The notes beneath the pieces were generated by a model. That model was not told the origin of the DNA, searched no databases, and saw only the letters and a program-made list of their open reading frames with translations. A program made the position numbers and the translations under genes. From contig WHVY01000002.1 of assembly GCA_022266195.1 (NCBI GenBank), forward strand, positions 8,633,001-8,697,000: a stretch of DNA of 64,000 nt. The letters run 5' to 3'. The DNA comes from Tetranychus cinnabarinus (taxonomy: Eukaryota; Arthropoda; Arachnida; Trombidiformes; Tetranychidae). Shown one piece after another: positions 1-13,768 of this stretch. Within the stretch, counting starts at the first letter, position 1, and each line of letters begins with the position of its first letter.

Positions 1-2453
1 CCGGCCAAATTGTTAGTTAATGAGATATCAAGTTATAGAAACTTGAAAAATTGAATACGGACAATCATAACTGTTCATGATGAATAAGCAAAGTTTATTT
101 TCAACTTTTAAATCCTGAAAGATTCTTGGAGATTACCAAAAGCTGATAACAGCCTTTTCTGGGCTTCATGCAGTTAATGAACATCAACGGCTTAATTTGC
201 ATTATCACAAGAAATTGATAAGATATAAAAATGTGTCAAAAACAGTTAACCAGACCAATTGCACAGTCAATTTTTCGAGTTAATATGATCCAAACCAATT
301 GATCCAAGCAATCCTACCAGCTATTCAATTTTGCTGAAAAGCATTTTTGGAAAACTCGAAAGTTGAAGTCAAACAATAGAAAGTCAATAAACACAAAATT
401 GACAAATTAGTCTTAAATCGTTTGGAAATCTGCAGAAGTGAAAAAATCGCAAAAATTTGGTAAACCGATCGATTATCTTGAAATTAGTCTAACCACAAAA
501 ATGATGAAAAATGAGCAACAGTAAAATAGGAAAGTGAAAAATGTTCAACAGGAAAACCAGAAGCAATTAATAAATCCTTCGAGTATTTAACAAATTGACC
601 TTTAATAATTATGATAATGATAATGATGATGGCATTTTAATAGGATTCACGGATAGCAAAAAGAGATAATTCTGTATCATATTCACCTCATTAAAGATAA
701 AAGTGTTGAACTAAACGAGTTGAAGACATAATGCTGTGCACTTTATCATCCAGCTAATGATGTGCCAATATATCGAATCAAATGATATAAATATCGATAT
801 TCCTACCAGAAAATATCAAAAAATACGGAAAAAATAAAACTTATCGTCAAGTCATTAGCAGTAAATTAATGGGACATTTTTTCCAGGATACAATGCAAAC
901 ATGAATAAGGTAGCAAGCAAATTGAGCTATTATCTAATCACTTTAATCGTCCCAATCTAAAGATTTAACTCTTTTCAGCGCAGTTGAGTTGAGTCCTTTA
1001 TTGTTTCAAACAATCTGCATAAAATGTGAAGCTCTGTTTTGTGTCATTTCAGTCATGACAGTCAAATCTGTTTGGTTATAGTTTACGATTTATTGCAGTG
1101 CGAACACATGTAATTTGATTTCAATCTCGGCTAATAGCCCATGATCTAATTTAGTTATTGCTATCAATCAATGAAGTTTTCTTGTTATAGTTTTAGTAAT
1201 TATAGTCCAGTTAGATTCAGAAGTGGCTAATCTATACATCAATACATACAATATAAAGAGTCAAAACATAAAATATTTACGGGAAGATTGTGGTCAAACT
1301 AAACGGCTTTTAAAGAAAATTTTTATGTAGCATGATTGGACTATTATACAATTACGAAAAATAGTTAAATCTGAACCGGGATTCAGGTTACTGAGAAATT
1401 TTTATTTCTTGTCTCTTCAAATTGGCAGGTAATACCTTTTGTTTTGCCTCCTCTTTTGCTGCTCTTTTTTGACTTTGCAGCCTTTCAGATTTAACTGAGC
1501 TCTGTAGGTCTTGTAAGTCCATGAAACGATAATCTGATTAGCCAATAGATTATCATTATCCTTGATTGTTGAAACAAAGTTTGTCATCACTTGAAGTTTC
1601 CTTTCTTTCCTTTTGTCTTTTTTACTTGTCAATGCTCATTGTAACTGATTTACAAGCCTCAAGAGACTCATCATGATTTGAGTAATTGACTTATCCAATC
1701 GGCATCCATTGATGTAGATTACAAAAAAAGATGAAAAACACTGAATAATGAAATTCTGAAAAATCACGACTTATCACTTAAGTATTGAGTTAGCACATCA
1801 GCTGAGGCCGAGATGAACTTTGATGTAAAAACTGGTAAATCATTACTTATCTTAGTGATGTGCTAATACATCGCATCAACTGATATACCGATCAATATAC
1901 AGAATATCGATTTTTTCACCAGAAAATATCAATATGAGTTACGATATGGCATCGATATAAAAACATAGAAATAATGGTTCAAGTTCCACCTTTGAGCATA
2001 TATCAATCATTTCAAATATAATAACATTTTTCACACTCTTTCTCGTCTTAGAGATATTTGCTAATTACAGCTGAAAAATATGATTGAATTAAGGCTAAGA
2101 TCATGTGACTGTGTCCGACATTAAACATTTAATCCAGTTAATTAAGTCAAATTTCAATAGAAAACAAATTTTTAGATCAATCGATAGGCTTTCGAGTTGA
2201 AAAATATCGATACATGAAAAATACTCATAAGTTGAAGACAAAATGCTGTGCACTTTATCACCCAAGTTTGCCTTTTACGAATCCAATTCAGATTGATTAA
2301 TTGGGCAAAACAGTTGTTAATCTTATTTGTAGCAACAAAAAAAAAACAACCGTTTATGGTGACTATTACTGAAGAGTTGGAGAGCGCAACAATAATGTTG
2401 ACAAATGAGCAGCAATAAAAACTGAATGATAAATATGTAATAAATAAAAACAG
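1..2453. other. Intergenic, AT-rich, dispersed repeats
   Basis: I see no gene here. The stretch is AT-rich unique DNA mixed with diverged dispersed repeats. A block at about 719-752 recurs at 2232-2265 (shared core ATGCTGTGCACTTTATCA). AT-rich pieces ending in CCAGAAAATATCAA occur at about 752-816 and 1852-1935. The only open frame of note (1417-1632, minus) is Lys/Arg-rich, lacks any recognisable domain and is taken as chance. By Hox order this is the Dfd-to-mir-10 spacer. Confidence 0.6.
1852..2230 (+). repeat. Dispersed AT-rich repeat, copy 1
   Basis: Segments running from TAGTGATGTGCTAATACATC through CACCAGAAAATATCAATATG, the block ending ATAATGGTTCAAGTTCC, and AAATATCGATACATG near 2205 reappear in reverse complement at about 50393-50560, inside the ftz-b intron. 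The second copy lacks the middle part. This is a diverged dispersed repeat, possibly an old non-autonomous transposon. No coding capacity is visible. Confidence 0.55.
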
Positions 2454-5400
2454 TCGAGTTGTTATTTTTTCTCTTTTTTCCTCTCTTTTCCTCTTTCTTT
2501 TTGCGTTTTCAGTTTCATCTTCATCTCTATTTACTCACCGAATTTACTCTCTTATTCACATTTCACTCTCATATATCACTAGAAGCGAGAAAGAAGAGAA
2601 GAAGAGAAGAAAGAATAAGAATTGAAAGAAGCAAAGTTAACACACATAAAATCAGCATTAACCTAAACATTATTTCCCATTTTTCATTTTTACCTTTCGA
2701 CTTAACATCATCATCATCATTTTTCTTTCTTCTTCTTCTTTCTTTTTTCTACCTCTCTTCAGCTCATTATCTTCATCCCATTTTCATCTTTGCTTCCACC
2801 TCTGAATCCCTTGAGTTTACACCTCGCACAACATCAACAACCGGTAAACCCTTTTTACCTTTACCTTTCTTTTTACCTTACTTTCATTGTTTTACCTTTT
2901 GCTTTTCCATGTCACATTGACTTGGAAACGCAAAAGCAAAGGTAAAAAAATTGATTACCTTAACTATCAACAAGGGAATAATCACAACAAGCTGAACCTG
3001 CGATCAACTTTGACTTTAACACGCCAAATTTCATCTCTTGTTTTGACAGTTTTGACAGGACAAGAAATTTTACTTTTCACCAAAAAAATCTTGTCTTTTC
3101 CACCCAACCAGCTTCTAATTTTACCCCAGAAAACATTGACTTTTGCATCTTTTTAACTCAACAAGCAAACGTAATAAATGCGCACAATGATACAAGATTA
3201 TAATTTAGTATTTTGCATTTTCGAAGGTTGAATTGCGTCGTCTCGTTTTCCTCTCATTCAACTGACATTGGACAAAATTTGGTGACATGAAAATGAGAAA
3301 AGACAAAATCCCCCGAAAGAGAAGAAGGAGAAAGAAAGGCTAAGGGGAAACATAGATGGATGAATTTCATTGAAGAAGAAGAAGAAGAAAAAGAAAAGGC
3401 AAAAAGACAGAGAGCGAAAGAAGCAAAAATGAAAATTCATCTTCGTTATAATATCTCTTTCTCTTTTCCTTCATTTTTCATTTTTCATCTTCTCTCCTGC
3501 ATTAAAGGACGGTAAGAGTAGCTAAACAAGTAAATATTAGTGGCCATAGTAGAGCGAGTAACAAAAGAGCAAAGCTGAACCAGCAGGGAAAAAGAGCTTC
3601 TCTGGTTCCTCTTTTTTTTCCTCTCTTTTTTACCATTGCTTTTGACATTTTTTGCTTCTTCTCTGCCTTTTTTGCGTCTCTTCCATATTCATCATCGATT
3701 GAACTATGTTAACCCATTTTTATCTTGCAAACGTTTGTGTGTGTTGATATTTAATAACATTCAAAAGGAAACTGTAATGTTATTAAAAAAAGAGCAGAGA
3801 ATGTCTCATCAACAGAATATTAATAATAATAATAAGATGGAGCGAAGAGGAAAGAGCCGTTGATACTAATCAAGTTTAATCCGGTTTCTTGTATCAGAGT
3901 TTCACTTCTCACAAAAATGTTTCTTCAGCATCTTCATCATCATCATCTTCTCTGCAACTTATTTGCAACTTAGCATTACATTATAGTAATAATAATAAAA
4001 AAGTGAAAAAGGAAATGATAGCTTAAGAAGTAATGCAGAAGTAAATTTATCATTCGTCAAGTTGAATTCCGAGTTTGCATGGATTCTCTGAGTTGTAAGT
4101 TTTCTCTTCTTGGTTCGACTTTTTCCCAGTTTTTTTCCTCGTTTCTCTTTACTTTTGTGAAAATTGAATGAAAATTGAATGAACATGAGAAATATTGAAA
4201 AGTAAATAGAGTTTGATCTTTTTTTTTTCTTCTTCTTTCATGTTGCCTGAGCGACCCTTTCTCTCTCTCTCTTTCTCAGTTGGAATGAGAAAATGTCCAA
4301 AATATTTTTCTTCACAAAATGGCATGATAATGATATGATGAGATGTTTTGAGAAGGAAAATGAAAGGAAATGATGAATTCAATGGAAAATGGTGATGAAA
4401 GATTCTTGTTTAACTCTCGCCCTTTTCTTTTTCCCTTCTCATCTCGTTGCTCATGATAGCAAAGTATTCAAGAGTGAAAGACAAGAACAGGAGAGAGAGA
4501 GAGAGGAAGAAAGTTGAGTAAAAATTCTCAGAAGGAAAAAAAAGGATAATGTGAAAAAAGAATGCGAGAAACATGGAGAAACCAAGGTCATATTGAATGT
4601 ATAATGTTGAAATTACCATGGGATTGGTGAAAAGTACAGGAGACTTGAAAAGAGAATGGAAAATGTGCCTTTCTTTTATACTGTGTTCATGGTGTCAATG
4701 CTACTGAACTGTTAGAGAGTAAAATCAAGTCAACATTTATCATCATTCAGTTAACCTTTTAAAATGAAATTATTATCATTGAGTAAACGAGAAGAACATG
4801 AAAAGTGAAAAATTGTTCAGATCACAGGCTAATAATATGATAATGACATTTCTTTTTCTTGTTGTTTTCGCATTGAACAATCACTGCGAGAATGGCGACT
4901 TGAATATGGACTTAATGATGTTAAATCACTTTCAGTTGAATGTTGATTTTTTTCACAAAATTCAAGTTCTACTTTTCATCTTTTGCCGTCAAGTTGGTGA
5001 CACTTTTCAATTGGTGATTTTGTTGACCAGAATAACATGATGAAAGTGACTGTTAACTGTGTAAAAGTAAAGATTTTTAATTGTTTTTTAACCAGTTTGA
5101 CAGGCTCAGATTGTGATTATGAAAAAAAGGTTCATCTGAATTTGGCTTCAGCTGTGTGATTAAAATGAGTGAAATAAAGTCCACTCCTTCCCACTTGAAA
5201 GGAGTGGCTTCATGTTTACGAATATTCAATTGAGGTTTCATCATGAGACGAGTTTCATGTAAATTGAAAAGTCAAACTGTTCTGAATTGGCCAAGAAAGG
5301 CAAGATTAACCAAAAGGTAAAACATTGAAAGTCAAAAATATGAAGTGTAAACTTGGAAGCTAAACAATTTTAAACTGACCATGAAAAATCCTAAGTTGAC

Positions 5401-5544
5401 CAAAAGTAAATTGGAAATCCATGGAAAAGAGGAAAAAATTGAATTATAAACCAAAGCTTATACAATGAAATTATGATAATTAAAAACGAAACAAGATTGA
5501 TGAACTGTTAAGTTTTTTACTAGCGAAAGATTGACTCGCAGTTT
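2454..5544. other. Intergenic, pyrimidine- and purine-rich simple sequence
   Basis: No gene is supported. Long open frames at 2459-2920, 2887-3156 and 3258-3440 translate (CTT)n, (CATCAT)n and polypurine tracts into Phe/Ser/Leu or Lys/Arg runs without a domain. Apart from the direct repeat at 2754-3058, I see only simple sequence and unique AT-rich DNA. Confidence 0.6.
2754..3058 (+). repeat. Direct repeat, copy 1 (about 305 bp)
   Basis: This block starts at CAGCTCATTATCTTCATCC and ends at GACAGTTTTGACAG. It recurs in the same orientation at 14711-15013 with only scattered substitutions and small indels. The second copy sits about 1 kb upstream of mir-10 relative to its transcription. No open frame is shared, so this is a non-coding duplicated segment or a short mobile repeat. 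Confidence 0.8.
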
Positions 5545-6731
5545 GAGCTTTTTTTGGATTAATTTTTTTACGACAGTTTCATCTGGAAGTTATAATAAAT
5601 TGCTTTCCTATTGGTTGACACAAGACCAGGTTAATCTCTTTCTTTTCTTCTTTCTTTTCTTTCTCAGCCGAGCCTCTTTTACTCATCATCATCATCTTTC
5701 TTCTTATTTTTTTTAAAATGGATTCTCTTGCTAATATTGTGTTTACTGTGGAAACAAAATTTCTCCCTCTTTCTCTTCTTTCTCTTCTCCTCTCTCTCTC
5801 TCTTTGCTTTCCTTTCTTCTCTTTTCATTGCTCTTTCATTTTCTCATCTTCTGGTTCATCATCATTATCATCATCACTCTCTTTCATCTCTCAACCAAAT
5901 AACCAGAATATTTTAGTTACATTAACATTTTTCACTATTTTATCATCTTCCACTTTTCACATTAAAAGCCAATCTAAATTGAAATGATTATCAATTAAAC
6001 AATGAAAATGATTCAATTATTTGCTAATCAATTGCCAATCAACTTTTAATAACAACAACAAATAAGTTAAGATAAACATTGAACCTGAAAAGGGAAAAGC
6101 ATGAGATTCATCAATGAAAGGTGAAGCGCAGAATCGATTCAGTAATCAGCTGATTGTAAACAAATACAAAAATCTTTATTAAATTATTCAATAATAATGA
6201 TAATATTAGGTTAATTTTTTTGCCTTTTTTTCTCGTTTCTCGTTTCTCTTTTTTCCTTTTTTTCTTTTCATTCATTCTTATTTCATGATAATCATTTTAT
6301 TCACAATTGACATCAAGACAAATAAAAGAAGATAATATTCGCCATCATCATCATCATCATTCTCTTCTTTCTACTTCATTCTACTTCATTCTCCACCCAA
6401 AATCTATCTGAATATATGTTTATCAAATTTTTGTATTTCTTTTTCTTCTTCTTCTTCTTTCATTTCTCTCTTCATACCAGAATAATATGTTCATTTACCT
6501 GAGAGTTGGAAAAGAAGAGAAGATAAAAAGAAAATTTTTAGTGAGTCTTGAAAAAGACAGAGATGATGATGATGAAGAAGAAAAAAATGAGAGAGAAAAA
6601 AAAGACTTCGTATAGATCCATCATTTTTTCAACCTATACTCTCTCCCTCATCTTCCACTTTGGTTCATCTTTTTTCGCCACTATTCTCTTATCCTTTTTC
6701 ATTATCATCATTGTCATCATCAGAACATTCT
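5545..6731 (+). repeat. Left arm of a 1.2-kb inverted repeat
   Basis: This arm is matched in reverse complement by 9476-10696. Match is nearly base for base from the ATAAATTGCTTTCCTATTGG end to the TCATCAGAACATTCT end. It differs mainly in the length of (CT)n and (A)n tracts, and is more diverged in the outer 50 bp. The open frames at 5718-5987 and 6548-6790 reappear on the minus strand in the other arm only because the DNA is duplicated; they are low-complexity Ser/Leu/Phe translations. Confidence 0.9.
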
Positions 6732-9475
6732 CATCATGGATAATCATTTCACCAAATTCATCATTTTATTGTCAATTTTTAACTTCTTAAACATTTACAT
6801 TCAAACATTTCCAGGTTAACCAAGAGCAAGAAAAAGCGACTCACCAAAAACTCACTAATTATCTTTTATTATTTTTTCTTCCTTCTCTCTCCAACTCTCA
6901 TCTCTTACTCACACAACTCTCTCAATCTCTCTCTCTCACTCTTGTCATAAATGTTATCATGAAATGTTGATAATGATTCAACAAAACATGATCCATTCCT
7001 TAAAGGGAAGTTGTATGCTAAATAAGAAGGTAAACCAAAAAGGTAAGCCAACAATAAAGCAAAAAAAATGATTTCTTATCTGTCCATGTAATATCAACAT
7101 TCCATGATCATGAAGGCAACTACAAAATGCGAGAAAATAAAAAATTGGTAAAGATTCATTGAATCGTCACGTATCAAAAAATTTTAAGGTTGATGATGTC
7201 AATCATCACCATCACCAACATGATCATCTTATTGTCACTGTTATAATCTATTTTAAAACAGGTTCTCAACCTTACCTTTTTCACTTTACTTTCATCTTCT
7301 CTCTTCTTCTCTTCTCTTCTTTTCTCTTCTCAACATAAAAATATTCTCATTATATTCTCTTGAGTGTTGAGCGTGGTTACGATTATTTGTTGATCCATTC
7401 ATTTGTCTATCATGATCTATCCTGATGCAAACCTCATCATCATTATCATTGCAACATCAAACATAATACATGAACCAGGTTGTATACACCTACCATTAAG
7501 AAAATTAAGAAAATGATGATTCAGCTAATGCCTATCAGTCGACTATTTCATCCTTTAATCGATTAAGTGGCAAGGTGCAGAGGCATTCAGTCCAACACCA
7601 AACATGAAACTCAGGCAAAATCAGTCAAACTCTATTCACTCTTTTCTCTTCCATTTACCTTATCTCATTAACTGGAAACATTTAATTTTGGTCACAATTT
7701 GAAACAAGAAGAAGAAGAAGAAGAAGCAAAAAAAAATTCATTACCATTGATGAATAAATGAAGTTTACAAGTTGATCAGATGAAAGTTGAAGTGTTGATC
7801 AAAAGATATCAATAATAATTGCAATTTGAAATGCTCTATCAAAGTGTTAACTCAACAAAAGACTTTTGGTAAACAATTAGCAATGTTTACCGTTTCTCAG
7901 GTAATATCATTTACTTGATAAATAAAAAGGTTTCCAATGTTATTCAATCAGTTGATTGATTAAGATAACAATAAAAGTTGGTCAATAAAAGGTAAAAGTA
8001 AAAATGTAAATAGATAACTTTATTTGGCTACTTTGCTGAACATCTCATGTTTACCAAAGAGAGATGATAATGATAATGATGAGCTGAAATGAGAAATGAG
8101 AAGTAAAGTTGTGAAAGGTAAGATTGATTCAAAGTATAGAAAGAAGAAGAGAAAATGAAAAGAATACGTTTTTAACCTAAGAAGATTGTCTTGACAAGCC
8201 AGTCAAATTTAAGAATCAACTTTGATTGAACGTTTTTCATCTTCATTATCGTCATCATCATCTCTCTTTGGCTAGCCTTTTGGCCGTGAATGGTCCATTT
8301 GGCAAGAAGAAGAAGGAGAAAAGTTAATTCAATTTCATCTCAATGTTTATTAATATATATATAAAAATGATGAGAAGAAATTTTCTTCTTCTTCTCCAGA
8401 CTCATTGAAGGAGAAAAGGCAACGAGAAGTAAATGTTTGTCATCCTGAAGGGGATTAGAGCACACAGAGCAAGTCTTATCATCCAGTCATCATCAGTCTT
8501 GCTAATCTTTCCTTCTTTTGTCTCCATCCATCTTCACTAGAGCAACCATCTTTTTACATCATAATTCAAAGTGCATCCATCAACAATTTTCAATGTTCAC
8601 TCTCACCTTAAACGCTTTGTGTGTACCTTCAAATGGTTAAAATAATCTTCAAGTTCATTTCTCAATTCCTGCGGTTTCCTTTCCCTGACCACAACCTTTA
8701 ACTTGACTTGGGCGACACTAAATTAGCTTGTTAAATTGAAAACTCAATTGCAAGACGTAAATTAGCAAAAGGTTGACCAACAAGATTTGACATTTTTTTC
8801 TTGGTCTTTCTGTTTCTGTCGGGTTTGGGTTGAGCAAGTGTTTTTACAATTAATTGATTGATAATTTGATTTGTAAGTATGAAAAATTAATTGTTTTGGC
8901 GAGTGTTTATCAGCTTCTGTTTGCATGTTTACTGTGGTTTAAATTGGACGAGCACGCAATTGACTCATAAACAACTAACTCTGGTAAGGTAAGGTGAAAA
9001 GAAGAAGAAGAACAAGAATCAACATAAAACCATGATAATAATGATAGTAATGATAATGTTAATAATGATGATGATCATTATGATGATGATGATAATGGTG
9101 TTTGTAATTATGTGATGAGAAGAAAACATTTTTTTTCTTTGCTCATTTTCTTGCAAAACAGATAAGATATTGAGACTTGATGGGTGAGATAACGTTTCTT
9201 GTCGGCTTTCGGCTTCTTTTAGGGTCATTTTAATGTCAACTGGAGGTAACTTTAGTCACCTGGTTTTTTTTGTAGTCAATAATTGGTTCATTGGTTAGCT
9301 TTAATTTTGACCTTTTCATTGTTACCAGTTTTTGGGTTGAGGTTTATCTAGACGAGTAGAGTTTACTTTGCATCTTGTGTACCTTTTTTTGGATAACACA
9401 TTGCTGGTTGTAACTAAAGAGGTAAATTTGACGAAATGATTATCTTTAACAATCAAATGTTTCAGAAAAATGATC
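6732..9475. other. Spacer of the 1.2-kb inverted repeat, no gene
   Basis: This is about 2.7 kb of unique, AT-rich intergenic DNA between the two arms. It contains short GAA/GAAG and CATCAT tracts. The open frame at 9019-9228 (minus) is an Ile/Met run from (ATAATG)n. Nothing resembling a homeobox exon or transposase is visible. Confidence 0.55.
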
Positions 9476-10406
9476 AGAATGTTCTGATGATGACAATGAT
9501 GATAATGAAAAAGGATAAGAGAATAGTGGCGAAAAAAGATGAACCAAAGTGGAAGATGAGGGAGAGAGTATAGGTTGAAAAAATGATGGATCTATACGAA
9601 GTCTTTTTTTTCTCTCTCATTTTTTTCTTCATCATCATCATCATCTCTGTCTTTTTCAAGACTCACTAAAAATTTTCTTTTTTTTCTTCTCTTCTTTTCC
9701 AACTCTCAGGTAAATGAACATATTATTCTGGTATGAAGAGAGAAATGAAAGAAGAAGAAGAAGAAGAAAAAGAAATACAAAAATTTGATAAACATATATT
9801 CAGATAGATTTTGGGTGGAGAATGAAGTAGAATGAAGTAGAAAGAAGAGAATGATGATGATGATGATGATGGCGAATATTATCTTCTTTTATTTGTCTTG
9901 ATGTCAATTGTGAATAAAATGATTATCATGAAATAAGAATGAATGAAAAGAAAAAAAGGAAAAAAGAGAAACGAGAAACGAGAAAAAAAGGCAAAAAAAT
10001 TAACCTAATATTATCATTATTATTGAATAATTTAATAAAGATTTTTGTATTTGTTTACAATCAGCTGATTACTGAATCGATTCTGCGCTTCACCTTTCAT
10101 TGATGAATCTCATGCTTTTCCCTTTTCAGGTTCAATGTTTATCTTAACTTATTTGTTGTTGTTATTAAAAGTTGATTGGCAATTGATTAGCAAATAATTG
10201 AATCATTTTCATTGTTTAATTGATAATCATTTCAATTGAGATTGGCTTTTAATGTGAAAAGTGGAAGATGATAAAATAGTGAAAAATGTTAATGTAACTT
10301 AAATATTCTGGTTATTTGGTTGAGAGATGAAAGAGAGTGATGATGATAATGATGATGAACCAGAAGATGAGAAAATGAAAGAGCAATGAAAAGAGAAGAA
10401 AGCAAA

Positions 10407-10442
<36 letters not shown>

Positions 10443-10696
10443 AGAGTGAGGAGAAGAGAAAGAAGAGAAAGAGGGAGAAATTTTGTTTCCACAGTAAACA
10501 CAATATTAGCAAGAGAATCCATTTTAAAAAAAAATAAGAAGAAAGATGATGATGATGAGTAAAAGAGGCTCGGCTGAGAAAGAAAAGAAAGAAGAAAAGA
10601 AAGAGATTAACCTGGTCTTGTGTCAACCAATAGGAAAGCAATTTATTACCTTCAAGATGAAACATAAAAAACAAAAAGCACCAAAAAAAAGCTAAA
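9476..10696 (-). repeat. Right arm of the 1.2-kb inverted repeat
   Basis: Reverse complement of 5545-6731. It carries a longer (GA)n tract at about 10412-10438 than the left arm, which accounts for most of the length difference. The arm ends near GCTAAACC. Together the arms could form a long hairpin with a 2.7-kb loop if transcribed. Confidence 0.9.
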
Positions 10697-13696
10697 CCAG
10701 AGATTCAACTTTTAACCCGAAAAATTTGATCTCATTGAATATGAAGCTCTGGTTCAAGTGGGTTTGGGTTTACAATTGAAAATTAAATGATTCAATGATA
10801 AGTTGTTTAACCGGTGTTAATTTTCAAGATAATCAGGTTACAAGTTGATTGTTTTTGTACATAATAAAGGGAAAAAGGATTCTCAAATATCAAAGGATAC
10901 CAATAATGTAATAATAATAATGATAATAATGGTATTATTATTATTATTAGGTTTGTTGCTCGAGATGTTGACTATAAATCGTTTATTTATCTAAATTGTG
11001 TTAATGCATGTTTCACTGTAATTAAATGAATCTTTCGTCTTCATCTTTCCATCTCGTCTCTTGTCCTGCAATTCAAACCATTTCAACAAAAGAGATTCTC
11101 CTTTTGCTCTCAACTTCATTATCATGAAACTAAACGGGAACCAGAGAGACAGAGAGAGTGATGAGAGAGAGAGAGAGAAGAGGAAAGAAGTGCAATATTA
11201 TTATTACAGTTTCAATGTTAGTCTTTTCAGTTGAGAAACAGAGTGACATGAGAGTATAACAATGATACATGATAATCTAATTTAGAAGAGAAACTATCAG
11301 CAATAAATCTGAACATTTCTGGCTATTCTGATTTAAGGACTTTTCTTCTTCTTCTTCTCTTCTTTTCCAAGGGAATCAAAGTTAAAATCCTGTTCTCTCT
11401 TCATCATCATTTTCCTTCTTCCAAATGTAATCTAATTTGGAAATGTTTAGACCCTGTCTTAAGGGACTCTAAGTGAGTGGTTTTTGCCTACAGAGCGGGA
11501 ATCTTGAAATGCCCAGTGAACAGTTCAGTGACATTGAAAGCAACTTAAGATGATAAAGGAACATGAACATTGAATGATGAACATGGAAAAGAAAGAAAAG
11601 AGAATAAGAAAAGGCAACATTTCATGTATAATTATTGGTGGCAAAAGAGTAACAGAAGATGCTCGAGTCAACTCATGTTTTCGGTGATGTTGTTGCAAAC
11701 GAACTTCTGAAGATGAGTGAAATAATTATCATTTGATGATTCCATTTGCTTTCTCATCTCTTGCACAGTCAACAACAACTGGCCCATGATAATTATTGAT
11801 TGATTTATCCAATAATTTTGTCTCCTTGTTTCATCCTTCATCATTGGTCGATCATAACAAACCAATGAACAATTTTCTTGTCAGATTAACTTTTCTTCCT
11901 CTTTTCTGCTTCTTCATCATCATTGGTTCATTTGTCATGTTTTTTTTCTTCTTCTTGACAATTTCTAGGCAATTTTGGGTTCTGTTGACTCGAGAAGAAT
12001 CTGAATGTTAAATGCTGAATGAAAAGTTGATTAAGCATAACCAGAGAGCAATTGAAGTACCTTTTTTTACACGGAGATAACTGAGGTTAAGGATGACAAA
12101 GTGGATCATGAGTTGGTGAGACAATTGAGTTGTTTAAAGTGAGAAAAAAGTTGGTAAAGATAATATATAAATAGCATAACCGAAAAGGCTGACCAAAAAT
12201 GATTGAGAGGCTAACCCTAGGAATGATGATGAGGGTGAAGGAAAATGGATGAGAATGGGTCAGGCAAAAGGAATGATGTTTATGTTGATGAGGAATGATT
12301 ATCAAGATGATTATGAAGATGGTTATTATGATGATGACTTTGATGGAGAGACCAAGAAAATTGAACAAGATATCTTAATAAGAGCAAGAATCTGTTTGAA
12401 TGCATGTTTACAGTGTTTAACTGTTTACTGTTGATAACTTTGGGTAAACATGATTATGCTTGTTCAATCATTTTTTTTGCTAGTTTGACAAGCAACCATA
12501 AATGTGACTGATTGGCTTCCAGAAATGATGAACAAGAAAAAGGAGAAAATTGATTCTAATTGGCATTGACACTTTTATCTGGTTTGGGTGAAAATGGAAG
12601 AAAAAGGTTGTTCTTGGAATGTTTCAAATTAAAAATTATGGCAATCTGGTGAACCAGGGGAAAGAGAGAAAAAGAGAGAAATGTGAGATTGCATGGTGAA
12701 ATTGAACATCTGGGTTAAACTGAAAATTGAATCGATTGTTTCAACATTTTTATGGCGCAATTTTGGTAATCAGCTAGGAGAGTAAAAATGATGATGAAGA
12801 CGATGATGATAGAGTGAAAATTAAATAGGAAAGGTAAAAGTGAAGAGGGAGGGAAATGGTAAGATTGGAAAAGGGACAGAGGGCTTGGGAAGAAGAAGAG
12901 GAAGCAGATGATGAGGGAAGAAGAAGAAGAAGAAAAGAAACGTTAAAAGCGTGATGAAGTTAAGCTGGTTTGGGCCTTGTTGTTGCTTAAATTTTTGGCA
13001 TAAAAATTAGTGGGTGTAGCAATTGATGAATAACGATTCGGCGCAAAACTTGAGTAAATAGCTGGAGCTTCGGAAATACAAAAACACGCACAGGAGACAT
13101 GAAGATAGGGAAGATGGGATGATAAGCCATGGGCAAGGAAAGGAAAACCAGAGAATAGCATTGGAAGAGAAGAGGTATCAAGTTGGAGGGAAAAGGAGCA
13201 AAAAAGAAGAAGAGAAGATGATCAAGATAGAATGTGATAGATTGATGGTTAAAAAGAAGAAGAATTGGGATGAAAATAATAATAGTGGTGAAGAAACGAA
13301 AGAGGAATGGATGTAAAGGGGCAAGTTGATGGTAAAGAATAGGTAAGGAGATAAAAGAGGGGAAAAGTGGCTTTCTTTTGTTATCTTTTTTCTTGATGAC
13401 GGTACATAGGACATGTAATCAGAAGATGATGACAGAGAAGAAGAAGAAGAAAGTTTTGATCCAAAAGCATGATGATGATGGAAGAATAGAGTATTGGGTA
13501 TAAAGTCAGCATTGAACATTACTGAATAAGGAAGAAAGGGAAAGAAGAAAAAAAATAGATGAAGAAAAAGAAGAAAAGGAGAAAAATGAAAAAGCAAAAA
13601 ACTGGCTCAAAAGGCAAAAAAGTAAAGGCGTGGTTGATTTATTTAGCTATTGGTTGGTAGCCTTGATGGTGATGATGGAGTAGATGATGCATGATA
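10697..13696. other. Intergenic between inverted repeat and mir-10
   Basis: No gene is supported. The stretch has TAA/ATT tracts near 10910-10950, (GA)n near 11140-11180, and a GAAGAAG-rich block at 12880-13600 whose open frames (13178-13597, minus) are low-complexity Ser/Phe. Some of it could be transcribed as part of the mir-10 primary transcript, since it lies downstream of the hairpin on the minus strand. Confidence 0.5.
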
Positions 13697-13706
13697 TGCA
13701 CCACAC

Positions 13707-13729
13707 AAACCTCTCTAGAGCCGAATTCG
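13707..13729 (-). ncRNA. mir-10: miR-10-3p (star arm)
   Basis: Twenty-three nucleotides on the minus strand, opposite the 5p product in the hairpin. Compared with Drosophila miR-10-3p, position 2 is G instead of A and position 10 is C instead of U. The seed therefore reads GAAUUCG. Mature ends are inferred from homology. Confidence 0.8.
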
Positions 13730-13746
13730 TGGCAAATCAATTTTCT

Positions 13747-13768
13747 GACAAATTCGGATCTACAGGGT
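13747..13768 (-). ncRNA. mir-10: mature miR-10-5p
   Basis: Twenty-two nucleotides on the minus strand. The seed (positions 2-8) is CCCUGUA, the canonical arthropod form that starts with A. The base preceding it is C, so the vertebrate-type start with U is not encoded. Only the last base differs from the fly sequence as I remember it (C instead of U). Confidence 0.9.

Noticed and set aside
5718..10522. Pairs of similar small proteins on both strands
   Set aside because: They are the same low-complexity DNA in the two arms of the inverted repeat.
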